Source of the DNA: Paractinoplanes aksuensis
GTDB taxonomy: Bacteria; Actinomycetota; Actinomycetes; Mycobacteriales; Micromonosporaceae
Length of the DNA: 64,000 nt
Direction of reading: 5' to 3'
Assembly (NCBI RefSeq): GCF_024137025.1
Contig: NZ_JAMYJR010000054.1
Span: 20,673 to 84,672, forward strand
In this document: positions 11,306 to 20,128 of the stretch, one piece after another
How positions within the stretch are numbered: position 1 is the stretch's first letter
Layout of the letters: every line of letters begins with the position of its first letter
The notes under the pieces: generated by a model
What the model was told of the DNA's origin: nothing
The model's database searches: none
What the model saw: only the letters and a program-made list of their open reading frames with translations
Position numbers and translations under genes: made by a program

Positions 11306-14146
11306 ATGACTGACCAGCATGGCCAGCTCGACCCCGACGGCCCATCCAACCACCCCGCCGCCGCCCTGAGCCTGACTGAAGACCATCCTGATGCAGCTCT
11401 CCGCGCCGATATCCGGCGAATCGGAACGCTGCTCGGGCAGACGCTGGCCCGCCAGGAAGGCCGCCCCCTCCTCGACCTGGTCGAGGAGATCCGCGCCCTG
11501 GTCCGGCAGGATCCCCAGGCCGCGGCCGACCGCCTGGCCGCCATGGACGTCACGACCGGCACCAAGCTGGCCCGCGCGTTCTCCACCTATTTCCAGCTGG
11601 CCAACATCACCGAGCAGGTGCACCGCTCGCGTGACCTGCGCCGGCGCCGGGCCCACGACGGCGGCTGGCTCGACCAGGCGGCCAAGCGGATCGCCGAGCG
11701 GGGGGTGCCGGCCGACGAGATCGCCGCCGCCGCCCGCCGCCTCGCCGTCCGCCCGGTCTTCACGGCCCACCCGACCGAGGCCTCCCGCCGCTCGATCCTG
11801 TCGAAGCTGCGCCAGCTGGCCGACGCGCTCGACGCCGAGGCCGCGGCCGCCGTGCTCTACGGGCAGACCGACACCACCGCCTCGACGCGCAAGTTCGCCG
11901 AGCTCATCGACCTGCTGTGGCAGACCGACGAACTGCGGCTGGACCGGCCGGAACCGACCGACGAGGCCCGCAACGCCGTCTATTACCTGCGTGACCTGTA
12001 CGCCGAGGCCGCCCCGCAGGTGCTGGCCGACCTGGCCGAGACGCTGCGCCAGCTCGGGGTCGAGACGGCGCCGACGGCCCGGCCGCTGACCTTCGGGTCG
12101 TGGATCGGCGGCGACCGCGACGGCAACCCGTTCGTCACGCCCGCCGTCACCCGCGACGTGCTGATGATCCAGCACGAGCACGGCATCCAGGCCACCGAGG
12201 CCGCGATGGACCAGCTGATCGACATGCTGTCGGTGTCGCGGCGGCTGCGTGGGGTCTCGCTCGACCTGTCGGCCTCGCTGGCCAAAGACCTGGACAGCCT
12301 GCCCGAGGTGGCGCCCCGGTTCCGCCGGACCAACGCCGAGGAGCCCTACCGGCTCAAGGTGCGGGCGATCAAGGCGAAGCTGGCCAACACCCGCTCCCGG
12401 CTGCGCAACGGCACCGCGCACGTGCCCGGCCGCGACTACCTGGGCAGCGACGAGCTGATCAGCGACCTCGAGCTGATCCGGGCCTCGCTGGCCCGCAACT
12501 CGGGGCAGCTCACGGCCGTCGGCGTGGTGGCCACGGCCATCCGTACGGTGTCGGCCTTCGGTCTGCAGCTGGCCACGCTGGACGTCCGCGAGCACGCCGA
12601 GAAGCACCACGAGGTGCTGCAGCAGATGTACACGCAGGTCGGCGAGGTGGACGACTACGCCACGCTCGACCGGGCCGACCGCACCAAGCTGCTGGCCACC
12701 GAGCTGACCGGGCGGCGCCCGCTGAGCAGCGCCGACACCCCGCTCACGGACTCGGCCCGCAAGACGTTCGACGTGTTCAACACGATCCGCGACGTGCAGG
12801 ACCGCTTCGGCGCCGACGTCATCGAGACCTACATCATCTCGATGACCCTGGGTGTCGACGACGTGCTGGCGGCGGCCGTGCTGGCCCGCGAGGCCGGCCT
12901 GGTCGACATCCACACCGGCCGGGCCCGGGTCAACATCGTGCCCCTGCTCGAGACGCCGGCCGAGCTCGACGCGGGCGGTGACCTGCTCGACGAGATGCTG
13001 TCGCTGCCGGCCTACCGCGAGATCGTGCGAGCCCGAGGTGACGTGCAAGAGGTGATGCTGGGCTACTCCGACTCCAACAAGGAGGGCGGCATCACCACCA
13101 GCCAGTGGGGCATCCACAAGGCGCAGCGCTCGCTGCGTGACGTGGCGGCCCGGCACGGCGTACGGCTGCGGCTCTTCCACGGCCGCGGCGGCACCGTCGG
13201 CCGAGGTGGCGGCCCCACCCACGAGGCGATCCTGGCCCAGCCCTACGGCACGCTGGACGGCGCGATCAAGGTGACCGAGCAGGGCGAGGTCATCAGCGAC
13301 AAGTACACGCTGCCCGCCCTGGCCCGCGAGAACCTGGAGCTCACGGTGGCCGCGGTGCTGCAGGCGACGCTGCTGCACACCTCGCCCTCGGTCGACCTGG
13401 AACGGCTGGCCCGCTGGGACGACACGATGGACGCGGCGTCGGACGCGGCGTTCACGGCCTACCGCTCGCTGGTCGAGAACCCGGACCTGCCCGCGTACTT
13501 CTGGGCGGCCACCCCGACCGAACTGCTGGGCGCGCTCAACATCGGCTCGCGGCCGGCCAAGCGGCCCAACGCGGACGCCGGCCTGGGCGGGCTGCGGGCG
13601 ATCCCGTGGGTGTTCGGCTGGACCCAGACCCGGCAGATCGTGCCCGGCTGGTTCGGCGTCGGCACCGGCCTCAAGGCGGCCCGCGAGGCCGGCCACACCG
13701 AGACCCTGCAAGAGATGTACGGCAACTGGCAGTTCTTCCAGACGTTCGTGTCCAACGTCGAGATGATGCTGACCAAGACCGACCTGACCATCGCCCGGCG
13801 CTACGTCGAGACGCTGGTGCCCGAGCACCTGCGCCCGATCTTCGCCACGATCGAGGCCGAGTACGAGCTGACCGTGCGCGAGATCCTGGCCATCACCGGC
13901 GAGGCCTCGCTGCTCGAGAACCAGCCCGAGCTCAAGCGCACGTTGGACGTGCGCGACACGTACCTCGAGCCGCTGCACCACCTGCAGGTGGCGCTGCTGC
14001 GGCAGTACCGCGAGGCGGGCGAGGCCGACCGGCAGACCGTGGTCGCGCCCGGGTCGCGGCGGGTGCCGTCCGACTCGACGGCGCTCGAGCGGGCCCTGCT
14101 GACCTCGGTCAACGGCATCGCGGCGGGGATGCGCAACACCGGCTGA
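11306..14146 (+). CDS. ppc: Phosphoenolpyruvate carboxylase
   Basis: Cytosolic anaplerotic enzyme (PEP + bicarbonate to oxaloacetate + phosphate). At 946 residues it is of normal size. Active-site signatures are present: the catalytic His in TAHPTEASRRS (about residue 155), GGDRDGNPFV, VMLGYSDSNKEGG, the glycine-rich loop FHGRGGTVGRGGGP, QGEVISDKY, and the conserved C-terminus RNTG. ATG 11306 has AAGGAG 9 nt upstream. It stands alone, with a strong intrinsic terminator directly after the stop. Malate dehydrogenase, isocitrate dehydrogenase and succinyl-CoA ligase lie elsewhere in the window. Confidence 0.98.
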   Translation: MTDQHGQLDPDGPSNHPAAALSLTEDHPDAALRADIRRIGTLLGQTLARQEGRPLLDLVEEIRALVRQDPQAAADRLAAMDVTTGTKLARAFSTYFQLANITEQVHRSRDLRRRRAHDGGWLDQAAKRIAERGVPADEIAAAARRLAVRPVFTAHPTEASRRSILSKLRQLADALDAEAAAAVLYGQTDTTASTRKFAELIDLLWQTDELRLDRPEPTDEARNAVYYLRDLYAEAAPQVLADLAETLRQLGVETAPTARPLTFGSWIGGDRDGNPFVTPAVTRDVLMIQHEHGIQATEAAMDQLIDMLSVSRRLRGVSLDLSASLAKDLDSLPEVAPRFRRTNAEEPYRLKVRAIKAKLANTRSRLRNGTAHVPGRDYLGSDELISDLELIRASLARNSGQLTAVGVVATAIRTVSAFGLQLATLDVREHAEKHHEVLQQMYTQVGEVDDYATLDRADRTKLLATELTGRRPLSSADTPLTDSARKTFDVFNTIRDVQDRFGADVIETYIISMTLGVDDVLAAAVLAREAGLVDIHTGRARVNIVPLLETPAELDAGGDLLDEMLSLPAYREIVRARGDVQEVMLGYSDSNKEGGITTSQWGIHKAQRSLRDVAARHGVRLRLFHGRGGTVGRGGGPTHEAILAQPYGTLDGAIKVTEQGEVISDKYTLPALARENLELTVAAVLQATLLHTSPSVDLERLARWDDTMDAASDAAFTAYRSLVENPDLPAYFWAATPTELLGALNIGSRPAKRPNADAGLGGLRAIPWVFGWTQTRQIVPGWFGVGTGLKAAREAGHTETLQEMYGNWQFFQTFVSNVEMMLTKTDLTIARRYVETLVPEHLRPIFATIEAEYELTVREILAITGEASLLENQPELKRTLDVRDTYLEPLHHLQVALLRQYREAGEADRQTVVAPGSRRVPSDSTALERALLTSVNGIAAGMRNTG

Positions 14147-14161
14147 TTTGCCGGATTTTGG

Positions 14162-14190
14162 ACGGGCCCGGGATCTGATCCCGGGCCCGT
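14162..14190 (+). terminator. Intrinsic terminator after ppc
   Basis: A 14-bp perfect inverted repeat (14162-14175 with 14177-14190, ACGGGCCCGGGATC type) is followed by TCCTGTTT, 16 nt after the ppc stop. The innermost pairs must open to form a loop. Confidence 0.85.
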
Positions 14191-14231
14191 TCCTGTTTGC
14201 GGAGCCATCGAGGGGCGGCTATGGTGCGTCG

Positions 14232-14245
14232 TGGGAGCGCTCCCA
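14232..14245 (+). promoter_or_regulatory. CebR operator (cellobiose/cellotriose-responsive)
   Basis: The perfect 14-bp palindrome TGGGAGCGCTCCCA is the published CebR box of Streptomyces, bound by a LacI-family repressor released by cello-oligosaccharides. It lies 37 nt upstream of the cellulase ATG 14282. It also overlaps the alternative GTG at 14231, which argues against that start. Confidence 0.9.
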
Positions 14246-14281
14246 AACCCCCGTCCCTTCCCCGATGGAGCCCCGATCCCC

Positions 14282-15616
14282 ATGCGCAGATGGAGACTTG
14301 CCGCCGGCGTCGCAGTCGCGGTCGCCGCCGCCACGGCCGTCACGGTCACCGCCCTGCCCGCCGGCGCCGAGACCACCGCCTTCACCGTGACCAGCTCGTG
14401 GAGCACCGGTTACCAGGGCCAGGTCGAGGTCCGGAACAACACGTCGTCCCCGATCAGCACCTGGCGGGTGCAGCTGTCCCTGCCCGCCGGCACCACGATC
14501 GTCAACTCGTGGAACGCCACCCAGTCGGCCTCGGGCCAGAACTACACGTTCACGCCCGCGGGCTGGAACGCCACGCTGGCCGCGGGCGCGTCGACCTCGT
14601 TCGGCTTCATCGCCAACGGCACCGGGCGGCCGACCTTCTCGACCACGCCGACCACTCCTCCCACCACGCCGCCCACCACCACTCCCCCGCCGACCGGCAC
14701 CACGCCGGTCGCGCAGAACGGGCAGTTGCGGGTGTGCGGCGTGAAGCTGTGCAACGCGGCCGGGCGGCCGGTGCAGCTGCAGGGCATGAGCACGCACGGC
14801 CTGCAGTGGTTCGCCGACTGCTACAACGACGCCTCGATCGACGCGCTGGCCGACGACTGGAAGGCCGACCTGCTGCGGGTCTCGATGTACGTGCAGGAGG
14901 GTGGCTACGAGACCAACCCGGCCGGCTTCACCGCGCAGGTCAACAACCTGGTCGAACAGGCCACCCAGCGCGGGCTGTACTCCATCATCGACTTCCACAC
15001 GCTGACCCCCGGTGACCCGAACTACAACCTGGCCCGGGCCAAGACGTTCTTCAACGAGGTGTCGGCCCGCCACGCGGCCAAGAACAACGTCATCTACGAG
15101 ATCGCCAACGAGCCCAACGGCGTCAGCTGGGCCGGCATCAAGAGCTACGCCGAGCAGGTCATCCCCGTGATCCGGGCCAACGACCCGGACGCCGTGGTCA
15201 TCGTCGGCTCCCGCGGCTGGTCGTCGCTGGGCGTCTCCGAGGGCGCGAGCTCCAGTGAAATCACCGCCAACCCGGTCAACGCGTCCAACATCATGTACGC
15301 GTTCCACTTCTACGCCGCTTCGCACAAGGACAACTACCGCGCCGAGGTGGAACGGGCGGCGGCTTCGCTCCCGCTGTTCGTCACCGAGTTCGGCACGGTG
15401 ACCTACACCGGCGGCGGCCAGGTCGACCTGGCCAGCACGGCGGCCTGGCTCGACCTGCTCGACCGCCTGCAGATCGGTTACGCCAACTGGACGTACTCCG
15501 ACGCCGACGAGAGCAGCGCGGCCTTCCGGCCGGGCACGTGCGGCGGCCCGACCTACGCCGGCACCTCGGTCCTGACCGAGTCCGGCACCTTCATGCGCAA
15601 CCGGATCCGCGCCTAG
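14282..15616 (+). CDS. Secreted endoglucanase, CBM2-linker-GH5
   Basis: A 444-residue secreted cellulase. In order: a signal peptide (MRRWRLAAG... ending about ALPAGAE), a family 2 cellulose-binding module (about residues 32-118, with the conserved surface Trp residues), a Thr/Pro linker, and a GH5 catalytic domain starting at about GQLRVCGVKLCN. The acid/base is E277 in IANEPNG and the nucleophile E369 in FVTEFGTV. ATG 14282 is chosen because it begins a proper signal peptide and leaves the CebR box upstream. It should be induced by cello-oligosaccharides. It is a free cellulase for plant material and separate from the csl operon. Confidence 0.93.
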   Translation: MRRWRLAAGVAVAVAAATAVTVTALPAGAETTAFTVTSSWSTGYQGQVEVRNNTSSPISTWRVQLSLPAGTTIVNSWNATQSASGQNYTFTPAGWNATLAAGASTSFGFIANGTGRPTFSTTPTTPPTTPPTTTPPPTGTTPVAQNGQLRVCGVKLCNAAGRPVQLQGMSTHGLQWFADCYNDASIDALADDWKADLLRVSMYVQEGGYETNPAGFTAQVNNLVEQATQRGLYSIIDFHTLTPGDPNYNLARAKTFFNEVSARHAAKNNVIYEIANEPNGVSWAGIKSYAEQVIPVIRANDPDAVVIVGSRGWSSLGVSEGASSSEITANPVNASNIMYAFHFYAASHKDNYRAEVERAAASLPLFVTEFGTVTYTGGGQVDLASTAAWLDLLDRLQIGYANWTYSDADESSAAFRPGTCGGPTYAGTSVLTESGTFMRNRIRA

Positions 15617-15619
15617 GCG

Positions 15620-16402
15620 CTAAATACCCACGCGTGCCCCGGGCTTCCCACCAGGCCCGGGGTGCGCGTGTTCGCGCATCAGCTTCTCGCCGATGACCAG
15701 GGACGGGCGGGCCCAGGCGGCCCGCAGGGCGTCCAGGTCGGGGGACTCGGTCAGGAACCAGCCCGAATAGAACGTGCCGGTCGGCCACTCCCGCACCTGG
15801 GACAGCCGGGCCACCTGGTTGAGCCGGGCGCCCAGACCGAGCCGCCGCGACACGTACACGTCGGTGCCGATCGGGCGGCCGGCGGCGAGCGCGGCCGGTG
15901 TCGGCGTCGAACCCTCGGAGTGCAGGACGGCGTACGCCGGGTCGAGGGCCGCGCAGCAGGCCTCGAAGTAGCGCAGCACGGCCTCCTCGCGCACCTCGGC
16001 CGCGGCCCGCTCGCGCTCGTCCCACAGCGAGCGCGGCAGGGCGAACGCCCCGGCCTCGACCGTCACGTCGACCGGGTGCCGCTCGGCGGGAAGCTCCTTA
16101 CCGGGCGTCGCCTCGAACGACACGGCCGCCTGGCCCACCCCGGGCAGGGCCATGGCCACCCGGTACGCGCACCCGTCGCGCAGCCCGCGGCGGACATCCC
16201 GGACCGACCGTCCCCCGACGTACGAGATGCCCGGCGCCTCCGGCACCCGCGAGAACGCCAGCCCGGCCGCCCCGAAGAACATCGACCCGCTGTACGTCCC
16301 GCCGCACTGCTCCAGAACGTCACCGACGGCGGCCAGGGCAGGCTCTTCCAGCTCCCGCCCCGGCCACAGCCCGAACGACAGGAAGACCCCGCCCGGCCAC
16401 AT
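15620..16402 (-). CDS. Uncharacterised protein (260 aa)
   Basis: I do not recognise the family. The product is soluble, without a signal peptide or membrane helix. It begins MWPGGVFLSFGLWPG and contains conserved-looking segments GGTYSGSMFFG, YVGGRSVRDVRRGLRDG, GTDVYVSRRL and WPTGTFYSGWFL. The composition is like its neighbours and typical of actinomycete housekeeping genes. ATG 16402 is preferred to 16417 because GAGG lies 9 nt upstream. It is convergent with the cellulase and follows, on the same strand, the AlbA/HATPase gene 65 nt upstream, so the two may be co-transcribed. Confidence 0.7.
   Translation of the reverse strand: MWPGGVFLSFGLWPGRELEEPALAAVGDVLEQCGGTYSGSMFFGAAGLAFSRVPEAPGISYVGGRSVRDVRRGLRDGCAYRVAMALPGVGQAAVSFEATPGKELPAERHPVDVTVEAGAFALPRSLWDERERAAAEVREEAVLRYFEACCAALDPAYAVLHSEGSTPTPAALAAGRPIGTDVYVSRRLGLGARLNQVARLSQVREWPTGTFYSGWFLTESPDLDALRAAWARPSLVIGEKLMREHAHPGPGGKPGARVGI
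15629..15670. terminator. Convergent hairpin between the cellulase and a hypothetical gene
   Basis: A long imperfect hairpin (about 16 bp with two mismatches; core GCCCCGGGC / GCCCGGGGT) starts just after the cellulase stop. It overlaps the C-terminal codons of the minus-strand gene. It has no clear T-tract and may serve as a bidirectional terminator. Confidence 0.5.
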
Positions 16403-16466
16403 AGACGATTGCCTCATGCCTGTGGAACGCGCCGACCACCATCCAGGGTGCGGCCATCGCCAGTCA

Positions 16467-18224
16467 TCAGCCGATCGTTCGCCAAAGTGCTCGACGGGAC
16501 TGTGGCTTACCGAGGAGTTCGATCCGGCCCTTCCCCCGAAGAGTCTGCAGCCCGTAGTGCACCTGATCCTTGTTCAAGCCGGTGGCCGCCTCGAGGTCGA
16601 GTCGCGAAAGTGGTCCATCAGCCAGAGCAGCCAAAATCCTCTTCTCGTTCCCGCTGAGGCGCGGGTTGCCCCGCGTCGCCTCGGGTGCCGGCCGCACTAC
16701 CTGGTAGGCCGTCGAGCCTCGGGTGCCGGTTTGCTCGACGACACCGGCATCCACGAGCTCCTTAAGCTCGCGGGTTGCCGTCCGGCTGTCGAGCACACCC
16801 GTCGCGGCCCGGTAGCTGCTGTTGGTGAACACGACGCCGTTCCGCATCATCGCCAGGGCTGTCATCTGAGAGCGCGACAACGGAGGTACCGGCAAGGAGG
16901 TCAGCCAGACCAGTGTCTCCTCGTCCAGCAGGGCATGGTTCGGGAACTCGACAGTGAACAGCGCTATGTCGTCGGTGAATCGGGGCGGCTCCATGCCCGC
17001 TTCGGTGAGCGCGACGAGCATCCGCGCGATGCCGGTTCCGCGGTTCTCGCAGACCATGTGCCCGTCGCCGAACGGTGTGTCCTCGAGAATTTTGAGCAAG
17101 GCCTTGTTCCGAGACGAGGAACCCGTGTTCGCCCCGAGCGAGCCGACCTCCACCGGCCCGTACAGACCACCGGGATTGCGGATCACCAGTCGATCCGGGT
17201 ACATCTCGACCTGCACCTGCGTCCCTCGCGCGAATTCGGAGTAGTCGCGGTGAACGAGGGCGTTGACCAAGGCCTCGCGAAGTACCTCTTCGGGGTACTC
17301 CCACTCGTCTACCCGGTAGATGCCCGAAATGATGCTGCGCCGTCGCATGTTGCGCTTGAGCACGCGAATGCTCTCGGCCACGATCAGCGGAATCGGGCCG
17401 TCGATCGATCGATTCTCGATGAAGCGCTCACCGAAGCGGCCCGGCACTCCAGCCTCGGTGGTGGGGTACGCGACGATCGTGACGTCGAGTTGCGGCTGGA
17501 AGGTCTGTGGATAGATGCCGAAGACCAGCAATCCGGCCAGGGTCGGCACCACGTGCTCCTCATGCGTTGTCAGCACGTTGAGCATCATGAGCGCCCGCTG
17601 ATCGTCGACACGCTGAAAGATGTCGCCCCTGGTCTCTCGGATTCTCCGTAGGAACGCGCTGATCAGCTCGGCATCCAGGTCTTCGAATCGCGCCTCCCGC
17701 ACGGGGGAGACATCGCAACGCGGCTCCGTCCGGTTGGCCAGAAGGACGGCCACTTCGTAGTCGGTCAACTTCCGGTCGCCGTCAGCGACCCGGACTCTTG
17801 ACCCGGCCCACGGGCCCAGCGCTCGCCGGTGACAAGGTCGCTGCTCGCGTGGCACCGGCGGCACCGTACAGCAGACGACTTGCTGGCCCTCGATCGAAAA
17901 GGTCTGGATCTCCGCCCGCACCGGAGGCTCCATCTCGGAGCAGACCGCCCCGATGTGCGACTCCATCGCCGCTGGATCGTCCACACCCGTCACCGCAAAA
18001 TCGCTCTTCTCGTCGACTCCGAGAAGAAGGGTGCCGCCAGCGGCGTTGGAAAAGGCGCTGATCGACTCCCAGAGGGTCACCGGCATGCCGCCCTTGGACT
18101 TCTTCACTTCACAGGTGAAGTGGTCGGCGCCGTGGGCACGAAGCGCTTCGATCAGTTGTGACAGCTCGCCTGAATCCACCCGCGCCACCCTCTGTCGGAT
18201 CCCAGTTCCCACAGAGATTGCCAC
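16467..18224 (-). CDS. Schlafen AlbA_2 domain ATP-binding protein, putative regulator
   Basis: A 585-residue protein. The N-terminal AlbA_2 (Schlafen-like) domain (about residues 20-150) has EVKKSKGGMP, FSNAAGGTLLLGV and GSRVRVADGDRKL. A GHKL-type C-terminal ATPase region follows (EEVLREALVNALVHRDYSEF, RNPGGL, ENRGTGIARM), then a winged-helix tail (SRLDLEAATGLNKDQVHYGLQTLRGKG). Such proteins are widespread and usually called transcriptional regulators or helicase-related; some lie in defence loci, but no defence gene adjoins this one. The start is uncertain: GTG 18224 is the longest, GTG 18179 has a better AGGG upstream. Three CACAGA-type repeats and an inverted repeat lie just upstream. Confidence 0.8.
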   Translation of the reverse strand: MAISVGTGIRQRVARVDSGELSQLIEALRAHGADHFTCEVKKSKGGMPVTLWESISAFSNAAGGTLLLGVDEKSDFAVTGVDDPAAMESHIGAVCSEMEPPVRAEIQTFSIEGQQVVCCTVPPVPREQRPCHRRALGPWAGSRVRVADGDRKLTDYEVAVLLANRTEPRCDVSPVREARFEDLDAELISAFLRRIRETRGDIFQRVDDQRALMMLNVLTTHEEHVVPTLAGLLVFGIYPQTFQPQLDVTIVAYPTTEAGVPGRFGERFIENRSIDGPIPLIVAESIRVLKRNMRRRSIISGIYRVDEWEYPEEVLREALVNALVHRDYSEFARGTQVQVEMYPDRLVIRNPGGLYGPVEVGSLGANTGSSSRNKALLKILEDTPFGDGHMVCENRGTGIARMLVALTEAGMEPPRFTDDIALFTVEFPNHALLDEETLVWLTSLPVPPLSRSQMTALAMMRNGVVFTNSSYRAATGVLDSRTATRELKELVDAGVVEQTGTRGSTAYQVVRPAPEATRGNPRLSGNEKRILAALADGPLSRLDLEAATGLNKDQVHYGLQTLRGKGRIELLGKPQSRRALWRTIG

Positions 18225-18238
18225 AGAGCGCCGCTATT

Positions 18239-18254
18239 TCCAACAGAGGTTGGA
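18239..18254. promoter_or_regulatory. Inverted repeat upstream of the AlbA-domain gene
   Basis: TCCAAC-AGAG-GTTGGA is a 6-bp perfect inverted repeat 14 nt upstream of GTG 18224. CACAGAG occurs at about 18210-18227 (twice) and CACACAGA at about 18253. It may be an autoregulatory operator; this is inference. Confidence 0.35.
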
Positions 18255-18357
18255 GAAATTCCCACACAGAAATCTGAGAGAGAGCTGAGAGGGCCCGAGA
18301 GGGTCTCAGGGTTTTGCCGGATCCGGTCAGGTGCGTCGGTTTCCTAGGCTGACTGCC

Positions 18358-19272
18358 GTGACCATCATCGCGACACAGTCGCTCACGAAGACGTACGGCG
18401 GCGGGGTGACCGCTCTCAGCGAGCTCACCGTCGACGTCGAAGCGGGCGTGATCGGGCTGGTCGGCGCCAATGGGGCCGGCAAGAGCACGTTTATCAAGAT
18501 CATGCTGGGGTTGACGGCGCCCACCAGCGGCGACGTGCGGGTGTTCGGCCTCGACCCGGTGACCGAGACGGACCAGGTGCGGGCGCGGGTGGGCTACATG
18601 CCCGAGAACGACTGCCTGCCGCCGGACGTGTCGGCCGCCGAGTTCGTGACCCACCTGGGCCGGCTCAGCGGGCTGCCCAGGACGGCCGCGCGCGAGCGGG
18701 CCTCCGAGGCCCTGCGCCACGTCGGCCTCTACGAGGAGCGCTACCGCCAGATCGGCGGCTACTCGACCGGCATGAAACAGCGTGTGAAGCTCGCTCAGGC
18801 CCTGGTGCACGACCCCGACCTGCTGCTGCTGGACGAGCCGACCAACGGCCTCGACCCGGCCGGCCGCGACGCCATGCTCAACCTGGTGCACCGCATCGGC
18901 AACGAGTTCGGCATCTCCGTGGTCGTCTGCTCCCACCTGCTCGGCGAGGTCGAGCGGATCTGCGATTCGCTGATCGCGATCGAGGGCGGCCGCCTGCTGC
19001 GGGCCGACCGGATCTCGGCCATGACCGCTGCCTCCGACGTGCTGGCGGTCGAGGTCAGCGAGGGGACGGACGAGCTGGCCGAGGCGCTGGCCCAGCTCCA
19101 GCTCACGGTGAGCCGTGAGGGCCGGCTGCTGCTGGTGCCGCTGTCCGCGGAGTCCGACTACGACGCGGTCGTGCGGGCCGTGGCCGAGCTCGATCTGCCC
19201 CTGCACCGCCTCGACCAGCGACGCCACCGGGTGGCCGAGCTCTTCACCGCGAAGGAGAAGGCCGATGTCTGA
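18358..19272 (+). CDS. ABC transporter ATP-binding protein (first pair)
   Basis: A 304-residue ABC ATPase of the CcmA/NatA exporter type. It has Walker A GANGAGKST, signature YSTGMKQRVKLAQAL, and Walker B LLLLDEPTNGLDP followed by the H-loop (VCSHLLGEVE). The C-terminal 80 residues are an accessory domain common in drug and lipid exporters. GTG 18358 is chosen over GTG 18331: TAGGCT lies 7 nt upstream of 18358 as a -10, giving a leaderless message, while the longer version has no ribosome site. It is first in a four-gene operon, overlapping the permease gene by 8 nt. The substrate is unknown. Confidence 0.9.
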   Translation: MTIIATQSLTKTYGGGVTALSELTVDVEAGVIGLVGANGAGKSTFIKIMLGLTAPTSGDVRVFGLDPVTETDQVRARVGYMPENDCLPPDVSAAEFVTHLGRLSGLPRTAARERASEALRHVGLYEERYRQIGGYSTGMKQRVKLAQALVHDPDLLLLDEPTNGLDPAGRDAMLNLVHRIGNEFGISVVVCSHLLGEVERICDSLIAIEGGRLLRADRISAMTAASDVLAVEVSEGTDELAEALAQLQLTVSREGRLLLVPLSAESDYDAVVRAVAELDLPLHRLDQRRHRVAELFTAKEKADV

Positions 19273-20128
19273 CGCCGGCGTCATCCATGACATCGGATAC
19301 CAGCGGTACGAGGGGCCCCGGCTGGGGCGCACCGCGGTGTTCGGCGCGATCTACCAGCACGGTCTGCGGGCCTCGTTCGGGCTGGGCCGCTCGGCCAAGG
19401 CCAAGATCTTCCCGTGGCTGGTGGCGGGCATCGTCCTGCTGGTCGCGGTGATCAACGCCGCGGTCAAGGCCCAGGCCAACATCGTACTGTTCGACTACTT
19501 CTCGTTCGACGACACGATGAGCTGGCTGGTGATCTTCTTCGTCGCCATCGTGGCGCCGGAACTGGTCTCGCGGGACATGCGCTCGGGTGTCCTGCCGCTG
19601 TACTTCAGCCGGCCGTTGCGCGCCTTCGACTACATCGGGGCCAAGTTCGCCGCGCTGGCCACGGCGGTGTTTCTGCTGCTCGGCGTGCCGCAGCTGATCA
19701 TGTTCCTGGGCGGGGCGTTCACCACCAAGAAGGGCGCCTCGGGGGTCTGGAACGAGTTCCTCGACCTGCTCCCCGGCTGGGGTTACAGCGTGCTCTGGGC
19801 GGTGTTGTTCGCGTCGATCAGTCTGCTGGTCGCCTCGATCACCGGCAAGCGCGCGTTCGCGGCGGGCGGCATCGTGGCCGTCTTCCTGATGACCACGCCG
19901 GTCGTCGGCGTGCTGAGCATCCTGCCGTCGTCCACCTCCCAGCACCTGGCCGGCCTGGCCAGCCCGATGTCGCTACTGGCCGGCGTGCAGGGGTGGCTGC
20001 GCGGCCAGAACAGCATGGACCTCGACATCGGCGACTTCGGCGTGATCTACGGGATCGAGCTGTTCTGCCTGGTCGCCGCGGCCATGCTGCTGTTGCTGGC
20101 CCGCTACCGGAAGGTGGCTTCGCTGTGA
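19265..20128 (+). CDS. ABC-2 type permease (first pair)
   Basis: A 287-residue integral membrane protein with about six predicted helices. It begins MSDAGVIHDIGYQRYEGPRLG, a motif typical of actinobacterial ABC-2 permeases encoded beside a CcmA-like ATPase. Segments such as FVAIVAPELVSRDMRSGVLPLYFSRP match the family's first extracytoplasmic and TM region. ATG 19265 overlaps the upstream stop. It should pair with the ATPase at 18358-19272 or with the following one. Confidence 0.88.
   Translation: MSDAGVIHDIGYQRYEGPRLGRTAVFGAIYQHGLRASFGLGRSAKAKIFPWLVAGIVLLVAVINAAVKAQANIVLFDYFSFDDTMSWLVIFFVAIVAPELVSRDMRSGVLPLYFSRPLRAFDYIGAKFAALATAVFLLLGVPQLIMFLGGAFTTKKGASGVWNEFLDLLPGWGYSVLWAVLFASISLLVASITGKRAFAAGGIVAVFLMTTPVVGVLSILPSSTSQHLAGLASPMSLLAGVQGWLRGQNSMDLDIGDFGVIYGIELFCLVAAAMLLLLARYRKVASL

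Noticed and set aside
11207..13981. Long minus-strand frame antisense to ppc
   Set aside because: Same antisense effect; the plus strand encodes a complete PEP carboxylase.
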